64,000 nt of DNA from contig NZ_SLUQ01000009.1 of the NCBI RefSeq assembly GCF_004345245.1, positions 248,001-312,000 on the forward strand. Reading direction: 5' to 3'. Positions 17,257 to 25,868 of this stretch are shown one piece after another. Both the position numbers and the translations under genes were made by a program. Numbering within the stretch: position 1 is the stretch's first letter; every line of letters begins with the position of its first letter. The notes under the pieces are model-generated. The model saw only the letters and a list, made by a program, of their open reading frames with translations. It did no database searches and was not told where the DNA came from. Source of the DNA: Rhizobium sp. BK251. Its GTDB lineage: Bacteria > Pseudomonadota > Alphaproteobacteria > Rhizobiales > Rhizobiaceae.

Positions 17257-18273
17257 ATGAATGGACTGGGCGGCCTCAACAAGTCGGAGCACGGCGTCGG
17301 CATCGGCCTCGTACAGCTGCAGCTTCCCGTTACCGTCACGAAGGCGGATCTTGCCCGCCAGACGCAGGTCATTGTCGATCTCGTCGGCAAGGCGCGGCGC
17401 AACCAGCCGGGCATGGACCTCGTCGTCTTTCCCGAATACGCGCTGCACGGCCTCTCGATGGACATCAACCCCGAGATCATGTGCACGTTGGACGGGCCCG
17501 AGGTCGCGGCTTTCAGGCAAGCCTGCAAGGACAATGCGATCTGGGGCTGCTTCTCGATCATGGAGCTGAACCCGGAAGGCATGCCCTACAATTCCGGGAT
17601 CGTGATTGACGACCAGGGCGCGTTGAAGCTCTATTATCGCAAGATGCATCCATGGGTGCCGGTCGAGCCCTGGGAGCCCGGCAATCTCGGGATCCCGGTC
17701 ATCGACGGGCCGAAGGGCGCAAAGCTCGCCCTCATCATCTGCCATGACGGCATGTTCCCTGAGATGGCGCGCGAATGCGCCTACAAGGGCACGGAGATCA
17801 TGATCCGCACCGCCGGCTATACCGCGCCGATCCGCGAGAGCTGGAAATTTACCAATCAGTCGAACGCCTTCTGCAACCTGATGGTCACGGCAAGTGTGTG
17901 CATGTGCGGCTCCGACGGCACGTTCGATTCGATGGGCGAAGGCATGATCTGCAATTTCGACGGCTCGATCATCGCCCATGGCACCTCGGGGCGGGTCAAC
18001 GAGATCATCACCGCCGAAGTGCGCCCTGATTTGATCCGCGAGGCCCGCCTCGGCTGGGGCGTGGAAAACAACATCTACCAGTTCGGCCATCGCGGCTATG
18101 TGGCTGTCGCAGGCGGAGCGGGCGACGCGCCTTACAGCTACATGCACGACCTGATTGCTGGAGAATACCGCCTGCCCTGGGAGGACGAGGTGAAGGTGAC
18201 CGACGGCACCTCCTGCGGCTTTGCCAGGCCGACGCGCCGCTACGGCGAGACATTCAAACTTGCGGGTGAATAG
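17257..18273 (+). CDS. amiF: formamidase (nitrilase superfamily)
   Basis: A 338-residue nitrilase-fold amidase matching AmiF formamidases along its length: PWVPVEPWEPGNLG, ICHDGMFPEMARE, GYVA and YKLPWED-like ends are all recognisable. The triad is Glu60 (VVFPEY), Lys129 (YRKMHPW) and Cys162 (IICHDG); the Lys-Cys spacing of 33 equals that of Helicobacter AmiF. It would hydrolyse formamide to formate and ammonium in the cytoplasm. GGAGGAGG precedes the ATG. Its place between the importer and biuret hydrolase suggests an N-formyl or formamide intermediate in this pathway. That part is inference; activity on formamide itself is likely. Confidence 0.88.
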   Translation: MNGLGGLNKSEHGVGIGLVQLQLPVTVTKADLARQTQVIVDLVGKARRNQPGMDLVVFPEYALHGLSMDINPEIMCTLDGPEVAAFRQACKDNAIWGCFSIMELNPEGMPYNSGIVIDDQGALKLYYRKMHPWVPVEPWEPGNLGIPVIDGPKGAKLALIICHDGMFPEMARECAYKGTEIMIRTAGYTAPIRESWKFTNQSNAFCNLMVTASVCMCGSDGTFDSMGEGMICNFDGSIIAHGTSGRVNEIITAEVRPDLIREARLGWGVENNIYQFGHRGYVAVAGGAGDAPYSYMHDLIAGEYRLPWEDEVKVTDGTSCGFARPTRRYGETFKLAGE

Positions 18274-18284
18274 GAGACTAGACG

Positions 18285-18986
18285 ATGGACGCCATGGTCG
18301 AGACCAAAGGACATTTTATCGACGCCGATCCCTATCCCTGGCCCTATAACGGCGATCTCAGGCCGGAGAATACCGCGCTCATCATTATCGACATGCAGAC
18401 CGATTTCTGCGGCAAGGGCGGCTATGTCGACCACATGGGCTACGACCTGTCCCTGGTGCAGGCGCCGATCGAGCCGATCAAGAAGGTGCTGACCGCCATG
18501 CGCGCCAAGGGCTATCACATCATCCACACCCGCGAGGGGCACCGCCCCGATCTCGCCGACCTGCCGGCCAACAAGCGCTGGCGTTCGCAGCGCATCGGCG
18601 CCGGTATCGGCGATGCCGGTCCCTGCGGGCGCATCCTCGTGCGCGGGGAGCCGGGCTGGGACATCATTCCGGAACTCTATCCGCTCGAAGGCGAGGTCAT
18701 CATCGACAAGCCGGGCAAGGGCTCCTTCTGTGCCACCGACCTGGAACTGATCCTCAACCAGAAGCGCATCGAGAACATAATCCTTACCGGCATCACCACC
18801 GACGTCTGCGTCTCGACCACCATGCGCGAGGCAAACGACCGCGGCTTCGAATGCCTGCTGCTGGAAGACTGCTGCGGCGCCACCGACTACGGCAATCATC
18901 TCGCCGCCATCCATATGGTGAAGATGCAGGGCGGTGTGTTCGGCTCCGTCTCCAATTCGACCGCACTCGTGAGCCAGCTGCCATGA
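18285..18986 (+). CDS. biuH: biuret hydrolase (isochorismatase-like cysteine hydrolase)
   Basis: The 233-residue protein matches BiuH of Rhizobium leguminosarum closely, including the N-terminal MDAMVET and HFIDADPYPWPYNG. Counting places the catalytic residues exactly at Asp36, Lys142 and Cys175 (TTDVCVSTTMREAND), the published BiuH triad. It deaminates biuret to allophanate and ammonium. AtzF at the end of the operon would finish the pathway. Its stop overlaps the ATPase start by ATGA. No cyanuric acid hydrolase (AtzD) gene is in the window, so biuret presumably comes from uptake or another route. Confidence 0.9.
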   Translation: MDAMVETKGHFIDADPYPWPYNGDLRPENTALIIIDMQTDFCGKGGYVDHMGYDLSLVQAPIEPIKKVLTAMRAKGYHIIHTREGHRPDLADLPANKRWRSQRIGAGIGDAGPCGRILVRGEPGWDIIPELYPLEGEVIIDKPGKGSFCATDLELILNQKRIENIILTGITTDVCVSTTMREANDRGFECLLLEDCCGATDYGNHLAAIHMVKMQGGVFGSVSNSTALVSQLP

Positions 18987-20533
18987 AAATCGTCCGCGAC
19001 ACGCCCCTCCCCCAGGCCGGCAAGGCCGTCGGCATCGAAACGATCGACATGACGATGCGCTTCGGCAGCTTTACCGCGCTCGATCATGTCTCCGTCAAGA
19101 TTCCCGCAGGCAGCTTTCATGCACTGCTCGGCGAAAACGGCGCCGGCAAGTCCACGCTCGTCAAATGCATTATGGGCTTCTACCACGCGACTTCCGGCTC
19201 GCTCTCGGTCGACGGCCGGGAAGTGGCGGTCCACTCACCGAAGGATGCAGCCACCTACGGGCTCGGCATGGTCTACCAGCATTTCACGCTGGTTCCATCG
19301 CTCACAGGCGCCGAAAACCTTGTCATCAACCGCGCCAAGGTGCCTCCGATCATCAATTGGGCGAAGGAGCGTAAGGACCTCGCCGCCTTCATGGAGCAGA
19401 TGCCCTTCCGCATCCCGCTCGACCGGCCGGTGAGCGAGCTTGCTGCCGGCGAAAAGCAGAAGCTGGAGATCGTCAAGCAGCTCTATCTCGGTCGTTCGTT
19501 TCTGGTGCTTGACGAGCCGACCTCGGTGCTGACGCCTGCCGAAGCCGACGAAATGCTGGGGCTCGTGCGTGGCATGACAGAGCGCGGCGAGTTGACCGTG
19601 CTGATGATCTCCCACAAGTTCCACGAGGTCACCAAATTCGCCGATGCCGTGTCGATCCTTCGCCGCGGCAAGCTCATGGGCGGCGGCAAGGTCGGCGAAC
19701 TGTCGACGGCGGACATGGCCGCGATGATGATCGGCGACGTCAAGCTCGCCGAGCTCGATAGCCGCGTTCCCGTCACCGCGGGCGCGAAGCCCGTGCTCAA
19801 GGTCGAGCAGGTCAAGGCACCGGACCGCTCCGGCCTGAAGATGATCGAGATCGAGGACCTGACCGTGCGTTCCGGCGAAATCGTCGGCATTGCCGGCATT
19901 TCCGGCAACGGCCAGAAGGAATTGACGGAGATCCTGGCCGGCCAGCGCCCGACCGATGCCGGCCGCGTGACCGTCAATGGCGAGACCTATGGCGCGACGC
20001 GGCCGGAAACGCGGAAAAACAAGGTCCGTTTCATTCCCGAGGAACCGCTGCACAATGCCTGCGCCCCGCGCATGACGGTCAGCGAGAACCTTGCGTTCCG
20101 GACCTTCGATCTGAGGGAGAACGGCACGGACGCAATCTGGCTCAACGCCGGCAAGATGAAGAAGCGCGCCACTGCCTTGATTGCGGATTTCAAGGTCAAG
20201 ACCGCCTCGTCGTCGTCCCCGATCGCCGCGCTTTCCGGCGGCAACGTCCAGCGCGCCGTGCTTGCCCGCGAACTTACCGGCGAAGTCGACCTTCTGATTG
20301 TCTCGAACCCGTGCTTCGGGCTCGATTTCTCCGCGGTGGCCGAGATCCGGGCCCGCATCATGCGCGCCCGCAATGCCGGTGCGGCGGTGCTCCTCCTGTC
20401 CGAGGACCTTGATGAGCTCCTCGAAATGTCCGATCGCATCATGGTCATCTCCGAGGGCAGGCTCGTCTACGAAACGCCGGCGCGTTCGGCTGATATCGGC
20501 GTGATCGGCGCTCATATGGCAGGGCATCACTGA
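18983..20533 (+). CDS. ABC transporter ATP-binding protein (BMP-type, double NBD)
   Basis: A 516-residue protein with two nucleotide-binding domains, as usual for ribose/nucleoside-type importers. NBD1 has Walker A GENGAGKST, Q-loop YQHFTLVPSLT, a weak signature LAAGEKQKLEI and Walker B FLVLDEPTSVLTP. NBD2 has the degenerate Walker A GISGNGQKE, signature LSGGNVQRAVLARE and Walker B LLIVSNPCFGLD. Thus one site is probably poorly catalytic, typical of the class. It starts at ATG 18983 inside the biuH stop, and its own TGA overlaps the next ATG. It energises the two permeases at 15169 and 16314. Confidence 0.9.
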   Translation: MKIVRDTPLPQAGKAVGIETIDMTMRFGSFTALDHVSVKIPAGSFHALLGENGAGKSTLVKCIMGFYHATSGSLSVDGREVAVHSPKDAATYGLGMVYQHFTLVPSLTGAENLVINRAKVPPIINWAKERKDLAAFMEQMPFRIPLDRPVSELAAGEKQKLEIVKQLYLGRSFLVLDEPTSVLTPAEADEMLGLVRGMTERGELTVLMISHKFHEVTKFADAVSILRRGKLMGGGKVGELSTADMAAMMIGDVKLAELDSRVPVTAGAKPVLKVEQVKAPDRSGLKMIEIEDLTVRSGEIVGIAGISGNGQKELTEILAGQRPTDAGRVTVNGETYGATRPETRKNKVRFIPEEPLHNACAPRMTVSENLAFRTFDLRENGTDAIWLNAGKMKKRATALIADFKVKTASSSSPIAALSGGNVQRAVLARELTGEVDLLIVSNPCFGLDFSAVAEIRARIMRARNAGAAVLLLSEDLDELLEMSDRIMVISEGRLVYETPARSADIGVIGAHMAGHH

Positions 20534-21201
20534 TGGCGGCGATCAAGGCAAAACCCTTCGCCTTCCCGGCAAAGACCGATGAACTGGCGCTGATCGTCAT
20601 CGACATGCAGCGCGACTTCGCCGAGCCCGGCGGTTTCGGTGCAAGCCTCGGAAACGACGTCAGCCGCATCACGAAGATCGTCCCCGACGTCAAGCGGCTG
20701 ATCGAAGGTTTCCGCGGTGCTGGCCTCCCGGTCATCCACACGATGGAGTGCCACAAGCCGGACCTCTCCGACCTGCCGCCAGCCAAGCGTGACCGCGGTA
20801 ATCCCGTGCTCCGCATCGGTGACGAGGGTCCTATGGGGCGCATCCTCATATCTGGCGAACCGGGCACGGCGATCCTTTCCGAACTCGCGCCCGTAGATGG
20901 CGAGATCGTCATAGAGAAGCCTGGCAAGGGCGCCTTTTACGCGACCGAACTCGGCGACGTGCTCAAGGAAAGGGGCATCAAGCAGCTGGTCTTTGCTGGG
21001 GTCACGACGGAAGTCTGCGTCCAGACGACGATGCGCGAGGCGAACGACCGTGGCTATGAATGTCTGCTCGCCGAGGAGGCAACGGAGAGCTACTTTCCCG
21101 AATTCAAGGCTGCCGCCATCGCAATGATCCGCGCCCAGGGCGGCATCGTCGGCTGGACGGCACGGATCGACGACATACTCGAGGGAATTGCCCGTGTCTG
21201 A
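20533..21201 (+). CDS. isochorismatase-like cysteine hydrolase (triuret hydrolase candidate)
   Basis: A 222-residue paralogue of BiuH with the same triad layout: Asp24 (LIVIDMQRDF), Lys129 (VIEKPGKGAF) and Cys162 (TTEVCVQTTMREAND); Lys-Cys spacing is 33 as in BiuH. The second-shell sequence differs, e.g. MECHKPDLSDLPPAKRDRG in place of the BiuH equivalent, so a different ureide is expected. Triuret hydrolase (TrtA) is a known close relative of BiuH encoded beside it in triuret degraders and is my leading suggestion; a RutB-like ureidoacrylate hydrolase is the alternative. Its start overlaps the ATPase stop. Confidence 0.75.
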   Translation: MAAIKAKPFAFPAKTDELALIVIDMQRDFAEPGGFGASLGNDVSRITKIVPDVKRLIEGFRGAGLPVIHTMECHKPDLSDLPPAKRDRGNPVLRIGDEGPMGRILISGEPGTAILSELAPVDGEIVIEKPGKGAFYATELGDVLKERGIKQLVFAGVTTEVCVQTTMREANDRGYECLLAEEATESYFPEFKAAAIAMIRAQGGIVGWTARIDDILEGIARV

Positions 21202-21538
21202 AACAACGCGCGAGAAGCTGACGGACGGTGGCTGGCGGTCGCTCGAGTTCGGACCCTTTCGACAGGGGGTGACAATCCACTGGATCCATCATTTCGACAC
21301 CGATCAGCCGGGCGTGGCGCTGCTGAAATACGAACCCGGCGCGACCGTTCCCCACCATCGCCACGAGGGGCTCGAAACCATTCTCGTGCTCGACGGCATC
21401 CAATGCGATGAAGCAGGCGCCTATGGCCAAGGGAGCTACATCGTCAATGCGGTGGGGACCGAGCATTCCGTCTGGAGCGATACCGGCTGCGTCGTCCTCA
21501 TCCAGTGGGATCGGCCGGTGAAGATACTGGGGGAATGA
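21194..21538 (+). CDS. small cupin protein (ChrR-like)
   Basis: The 114-residue single cupin starts at GTG 21194, inside the upstream stop region, with GAGGGA 7 bases before it. Cupin motif 1 is ATVPHHRHEGLETILVLDG (His, His, His, Glu metal ligands) and motif 2 is NAVGTEHSV. It resembles the ChrR cupin fold but lacks the N-terminal anti-sigma zinc domain. Its place between the two last hydrolase genes, with overlapping translation, implies a role in the same pathway, perhaps isomerising or sequestering an unstable carbamate. That role is speculative. Confidence 0.8.
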   Translation: MSETTREKLTDGGWRSLEFGPFRQGVTIHWIHHFDTDQPGVALLKYEPGATVPHHRHEGLETILVLDGIQCDEAGAYGQGSYIVNAVGTEHSVWSDTGCVVLIQWDRPVKILGE

Positions 21539-21541
21539 GAA

Positions 21542-23347
21542 ATGACGGAAGGACAGGCCTTCGACATTGCCTCCCTGCACGCCGCCTATGCTGCCGGCTG
21601 GAGCGTGGCGGAGATGATCGAGACCGCCTTCGCCCGCATCTCGGCGGCAGATGATCCGGGCATCTTCATCCACCTTGCCCGCAAGGACGAATTGCTTGCG
21701 GAGGCTGCCGCGCTCGGCGCGTTCGACCCGGTCGCAAAACCCCTTTGGGGCGTGCCCTTCGCCGTCAAGGACAACATAGACGTCGCCGGCATGCCGACCA
21801 CCGCGGGCTGTCCGGATTTCGCCTTCCGGCCACAGGTCGACGCGACGGTCGTCCGGATTCTGAGGGAGGCCGGCGCGCTCGTCATAGGCAAGAGCAATCT
21901 CGATCAGTTCGCGACCGGCCTCGTTGGCGTGCGCACGCCCTATCCGGTTCCCCGCAACGCCATCGACCCCCGCCTCGTGCCGGGTGGCTCGAGTTCGGGA
22001 TCGGCAGTTGCGACCGCACGGGGCATTGTGAGTTTTGCTCTCGGCACCGATACCGCAGGCTCCGGCCGCATCCCGGCCGGCCTCAACAATATCGTCGGAT
22101 TGAAGCCGAGCGTCGGCGCGCTTTCGACGACCGGGGTCCTGCCGGCCTGCCGGACGCTCGATTGCGTTTCGATCTTTGCCCTAACTGTAGACGACGCCTG
22201 GAAGGTCTTTGCGCTCGCGGCAAGCCAGGATTCGAGTGATGTCTATTCGCGAGCGATGGCCGCGACCGGTTACGGCGTATCGCCTCCGGTCCTGACCGTC
22301 GGTGTGCCGGCAAAGGTCGACCGCCGGTTCTTCGATGCCGAGATGGAAGCCGCCTATGAGACGGCCGTGCAAATGCTGGCCACCCTCGGTCACCGGATCG
22401 TGGAAGTCCCCTTCGACGATTTTTATGACGTCGCGAACCTGCTCTACGAGGGAGCCTGGGTAGCCGAGCGCTACGCGGCGATCAAACCCTTCTTCGACCT
22501 CAGGGAAGCAAGCCTTCACCCGGTAACGCGCAAGATCTATGGCGGAGCGAAGACGCTTTCGGCGGCCGACGCCTTCAACGGCTTCTACGCGCTGCAGGCG
22601 CTGAAGAAGAAGCTCGCGCCGCTCATCGCTTCCGTCGACCTGTTCTGCGTACCGACGGCGCCGGCGCACTATAGCCTTACCGATCTCGAAGCCGAGCCGA
22701 TCCGCGAGAATTCGCGGCTTGGCACCTATACGAACTTCGTTAACCTGCTCGACATGTGCGGCATCGCCGTTCCCGCCGGCAAACGCGGGGACGGCCTACC
22801 GTCGAGCGTCACTCTGCTTGCCGCCGCCGGGCGCGACGGACTTCCCGCGTCGCTCGCCCGCGATATGCAGCAGGCCGCTGGAATTTCGCTTGGCGCGACG
22901 GGATGGCCACTGCCTGCACCCACGATTGCGCCGGTGCCTCTCCGGGAGGAGACCATCGAGATTGTGGTTGTAGGTGCCCATCTCTCCGGAATGCCGCTCA
23001 ATGGCCAGCTCCAGACCCTCGGCGCCCGTTTCGACCGCAGCGTTCGCACCCGCAAATCCTACCGGCTCTATGCTCTTGCGGGACAAAATCCGCCGAAGCC
23101 CGGACTGATTCGGGTGGAGGACGCACAGGGCGCGGAGATCGATACCGAAGTCTGGCAGCTGACGCCGGAAGCCTTCGGGCGCTTCGTGGCCGCCATTCCC
23201 TCACCGCTCGGCGTGGGCACGATCGCGCTTGCGGACGGCAGTTCGGCAAAGGGGTTCCTGGTGGAAGCGGCCGCGCTCAAGGACGCATCTGACATCACCG
23301 GCTATGGCGGCTGGCGGTCTTATGTCCGCAGCCTGGCCGCCGCCTGA
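21542..23347 (+). CDS. atzF: allophanate hydrolase
   Basis: The 601-residue enzyme has an amidase-signature domain (about 1-440) and a C-terminal domain (about 470-600, from EIVVVGAHLSGMPLN) characteristic of AtzF/allophanate hydrolases. The triad is Lys76 (FAVKDN), cis-Ser150 (GGSSSGS) and Ser174 (DTAGSGR). The spacing (98 and 24) is identical to Lys91-Ser165-Ser189 of Pseudomonas AtzF. It converts allophanate to two ammonium and two CO2 in all, completing biuret breakdown without urease. It ends the operon, and its last 28 bases overlap the convergent EEP gene. Confidence 0.93.
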   Translation: MTEGQAFDIASLHAAYAAGWSVAEMIETAFARISAADDPGIFIHLARKDELLAEAAALGAFDPVAKPLWGVPFAVKDNIDVAGMPTTAGCPDFAFRPQVDATVVRILREAGALVIGKSNLDQFATGLVGVRTPYPVPRNAIDPRLVPGGSSSGSAVATARGIVSFALGTDTAGSGRIPAGLNNIVGLKPSVGALSTTGVLPACRTLDCVSIFALTVDDAWKVFALAASQDSSDVYSRAMAATGYGVSPPVLTVGVPAKVDRRFFDAEMEAAYETAVQMLATLGHRIVEVPFDDFYDVANLLYEGAWVAERYAAIKPFFDLREASLHPVTRKIYGGAKTLSAADAFNGFYALQALKKKLAPLIASVDLFCVPTAPAHYSLTDLEAEPIRENSRLGTYTNFVNLLDMCGIAVPAGKRGDGLPSSVTLLAAAGRDGLPASLARDMQQAAGISLGATGWPLPAPTIAPVPLREETIEIVVVGAHLSGMPLNGQLQTLGARFDRSVRTRKSYRLYALAGQNPPKPGLIRVEDAQGAEIDTEVWQLTPEAFGRFVAAIPSPLGVGTIALADGSSAKGFLVEAAALKDASDITGYGGWRSYVRSLAAA

Positions 23348-24180
23348 GCGGCAAGGTCCGCTGCCGTCTCCTCGATCTTGGTGAGATCGATCATCGCCTT
23401 GATCGGCAGGTGGTCCGATGCCATGCGCGCCAGTGGTGTGTCGTGGACTTCGACGGTCGAAACCAGACCTCTGCGGTTGCCCATGATGCGGTCGAGCGCC
23501 AGCACGGGCAGGCCCGATGGAAAGCTCGGTACGGCGGGCGGCAGCGGGCCGAACACCGTCTGGAAGGTATTGAGCGAGGAGCGGTCGCCGAGCCGCCATT
23601 CGTTGAGATCGCCGAGGAGCACGGTCGGCGTCTCGTCCTTGCTGCCGAGGATGTCGACGATCATCCGTGCCTGCTGCGCGCGCGAACGCCGAAGAAGACC
23701 GAGATGCGCGGCGATGATTCTCAGCGCTCCGCCGCTCTCTAGATCGATCTCGGCAACGAGCGCGCCACGCGGCTCCAGCCCGGGCAGCTTGATCTGGTGC
23801 ACGTCGCGCACCATCCCTTTCTTGAAAAGGACGACATTGCCGTGCCAGCCGTGGGCCTTGTTGACGCCCGAAAGGGGGACCGGCGTCAGCCCCGTCTCCC
23901 GCTCCAGCCGGCCGAGATCGAGCAGCCCCATTCGCTCTCCGAAGCGCGTGTCGGCCTCCTGGAGGGCGATGACGTCGGCATCGATCTCGTGGATGACGCG
24001 GCTCGTGCGCTCGGGATCGAAACGACGGTCCGCGCCCACGCATTTGTGCACATTGTAGGAAGCGATGAGCGTTCCAACCTTGGCGCTGCCGCGCGGCGCA
24101 TGACTCGTTTCCGGCCGCCTTCTTCTCTTCTTGAGCGAAGCAAGGATGTTAGCCGGGATACTGTCCTTCTTTTTGTGCAT
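23320..24180 (-). CDS. endonuclease/exonuclease/phosphatase (EEP) family protein
   Basis: A 286-residue cytoplasmic protein of the EEP fold: SYNVHKCVG at the first strand, VIALQEAD with the metal-binding Glu, LGDLNEWR and the terminal SDHLPI. A basic N-terminus (KKRRRRP) precedes the domain and there is no signal peptide. It lies downstream of a cardiolipin-synthase-like gene on the same strand with a 117-base gap; this pair recurs in rhizobia, and a phosphodiesterase acting on lipid or nucleic acid substrates is plausible. The start is ATG 24180, one codon after a TTG. Its 3' end overlaps atzF. Confidence 0.88.
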   Translation of the reverse strand: MHKKKDSIPANILASLKKRRRRPETSHAPRGSAKVGTLIASYNVHKCVGADRRFDPERTSRVIHEIDADVIALQEADTRFGERMGLLDLGRLERETGLTPVPLSGVNKAHGWHGNVVLFKKGMVRDVHQIKLPGLEPRGALVAEIDLESGGALRIIAAHLGLLRRSRAQQARMIVDILGSKDETPTVLLGDLNEWRLGDRSSLNTFQTVFGPLPPAVPSFPSGLPVLALDRIMGNRRGLVSTVEVHDTPLARMASDHLPIKAMIDLTKIEETAADLAAQAAARLRT

Positions 24181-24296
24181 CAACGCCGCCGACCGTTTGC
24201 CGCTTCCGAAACCATGAAATCCGCGTCAACCCAACATATAGGCAGCATCCCGGAACCTGCCATGCCCCTCGCACAATAGAGTAAGAGCTCGGGGCC

Positions 24297-25760
24297 TCAA
24301 AGATAGGGCGAACCAAGCCACAGGATTTTCTCGACGAGCCTTATCGGGAAGGGCCGCGCCCTCAGCTCCTCGAGATTGACCGGTTCTGCCGAAGCCATGG
24401 CGTCGTCGATATGCGAGGCGATCCGCCCCGCGAACTGCTCGTCGAGGACTTCCAAGTCGACTTCGAAATTCAGCCGCAACGATCGCGGATCCAGGTTGGA
24501 TGAGCCGACATAGGCCCACGCGCCGTCGATCACCAGCAGCTTCGAATGGTTGAACGGGCCCTTGGCCCGCCAAATGCGGCAGTAGTTCTTCAGGATCTGG
24601 TCGAACTGTGCGGTCATGGCTCGATCGACGAGCGTCAGGTTGTTGGCGGCGGGAACCACAATGTCGACCTCCACGCCACGCCGGGCAGCGGTGACGAGCG
24701 CGCTGATGAGCTCGCGGTCCGGCAGGAAATAGGGCGACATCACGCGGATGGAGGTGCGCGCGACGGAAAAGGCACCCATCAGCATCTTGTGGTTCGTTTC
24801 GACGCTGCGATCCGGCCCGGAAGCGACGATACGCATCAGGACCGGCGCTCCTGCCTCGGTGCTGGGTGGGGCGATCTCCCAGCCCGGCCCGTTCAGGAGT
24901 TCCTTGGCGGCAAAGCGCCAGTCTTCGGCAGCGGTGCTGAATAGCCCGGCGACGGCGGGTCCCGTGACGCGGAAATGCATGTCGCGGGCATAGGCAGGTC
25001 CGGCGACCTCGTAGGTGAAGCCTTCGCGGATATTCATGCCGCCGGTCAGGGCGACGCGGCCATCGACCACCAGGATCTTTCGGTGGGTGCGCAGGTTGGC
25101 ATAAGGCAGCCGCAGGCCCATGATGACGTTTCCATTGAAAATGTCGACCGGCACTCCGCCGTCGCGCAGATAGCCGAGGATGCTCGGCACGGAATAGCGG
25201 GCGCCGACCGCATCGATCAGAACGCGTACGTTGACGCCGCGCTTGACGGCCGCGATCAGTGCATCGGCTATCCTCTGGCCGATCTTGTCGCGGTCGAAAA
25301 TATAGGTTTCCAGGATCACGCTGCGCTCGGCGCTCTCGATCGCGGCCTTCATCGCCGCATAGGCTTCGTCGCCCGACTTCAGCATCTCGACCGTGTTTCC
25401 CGTCGTCATCGGTCGGTACGCAACGCGGTCGCCGAGCGTCTGCAGGGCAGCGAAACGGCCGCCATATTTCGCGAGCACGTCTTCTGAGGCAGCCTCGTAG
25501 CCGGTGAGGTCGCTGCGTGGACCTTTTTCGAAGAGGCCGTTGCGCTGCAGGCTGAGCGATGCCCTGCGGATTCGGTTGATCCCGGCAATGGCATAAAGCA
25601 CGGCGCCGACGATCGGCGACAGGATGATGACGCCGACCCAGCCGATTGCGGCGCGAACCTCCTCCTTCGTCATTGCCGCATGGATCGCCGCGACGGCTCC
25701 CATCGCGATCGAGATTGCTGCAAGGATATGCGGCCAATAGACAAGGATGAGGTCGATCAT
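24297..25760 (-). CDS. cardiolipin synthase / phospholipase D family protein
   Basis: This 487-residue protein has two N-terminal membrane segments (about 5-25 and 35-57) with the PLDNc-type GWVGVIILSPIVGAVLYAIAGINRIRR, then two HKD phosphodiesterase motifs: HRKILVVDGRVALTGGMN and HSKLLVIDGAWAYVGSSN. This is the layout of ClsA-type cardiolipin synthases (about 480 residues), which condense two phosphatidylglycerols at the inner membrane. The ATG at 25760 gives the standard length; a 17-residue upstream extension is unlikely. No stress-type promoter was found before it, unlike its neighbours. Confidence 0.88.
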   Translation of the reverse strand: MIDLILVYWPHILAAISIAMGAVAAIHAAMTKEEVRAAIGWVGVIILSPIVGAVLYAIAGINRIRRASLSLQRNGLFEKGPRSDLTGYEAASEDVLAKYGGRFAALQTLGDRVAYRPMTTGNTVEMLKSGDEAYAAMKAAIESAERSVILETYIFDRDKIGQRIADALIAAVKRGVNVRVLIDAVGARYSVPSILGYLRDGGVPVDIFNGNVIMGLRLPYANLRTHRKILVVDGRVALTGGMNIREGFTYEVAGPAYARDMHFRVTGPAVAGLFSTAAEDWRFAAKELLNGPGWEIAPPSTEAGAPVLMRIVASGPDRSVETNHKMLMGAFSVARTSIRVMSPYFLPDRELISALVTAARRGVEVDIVVPAANNLTLVDRAMTAQFDQILKNYCRIWRAKGPFNHSKLLVIDGAWAYVGSSNLDPRSLRLNFEVDLEVLDEQFAGRIASHIDDAMASAEPVNLEELRARPFPIRLVEKILWLGSPYL

Positions 25761-25868
25761 GGCGCGGAGTATAGCCGCGGTCCTGCAAGGTTCAATGCCA
25801 CCGCGGAACACCCACAGGATGTATTGTCGATTGAACGGGTGGCGACCTAGCTGTAGGCCGGGCCTCCG

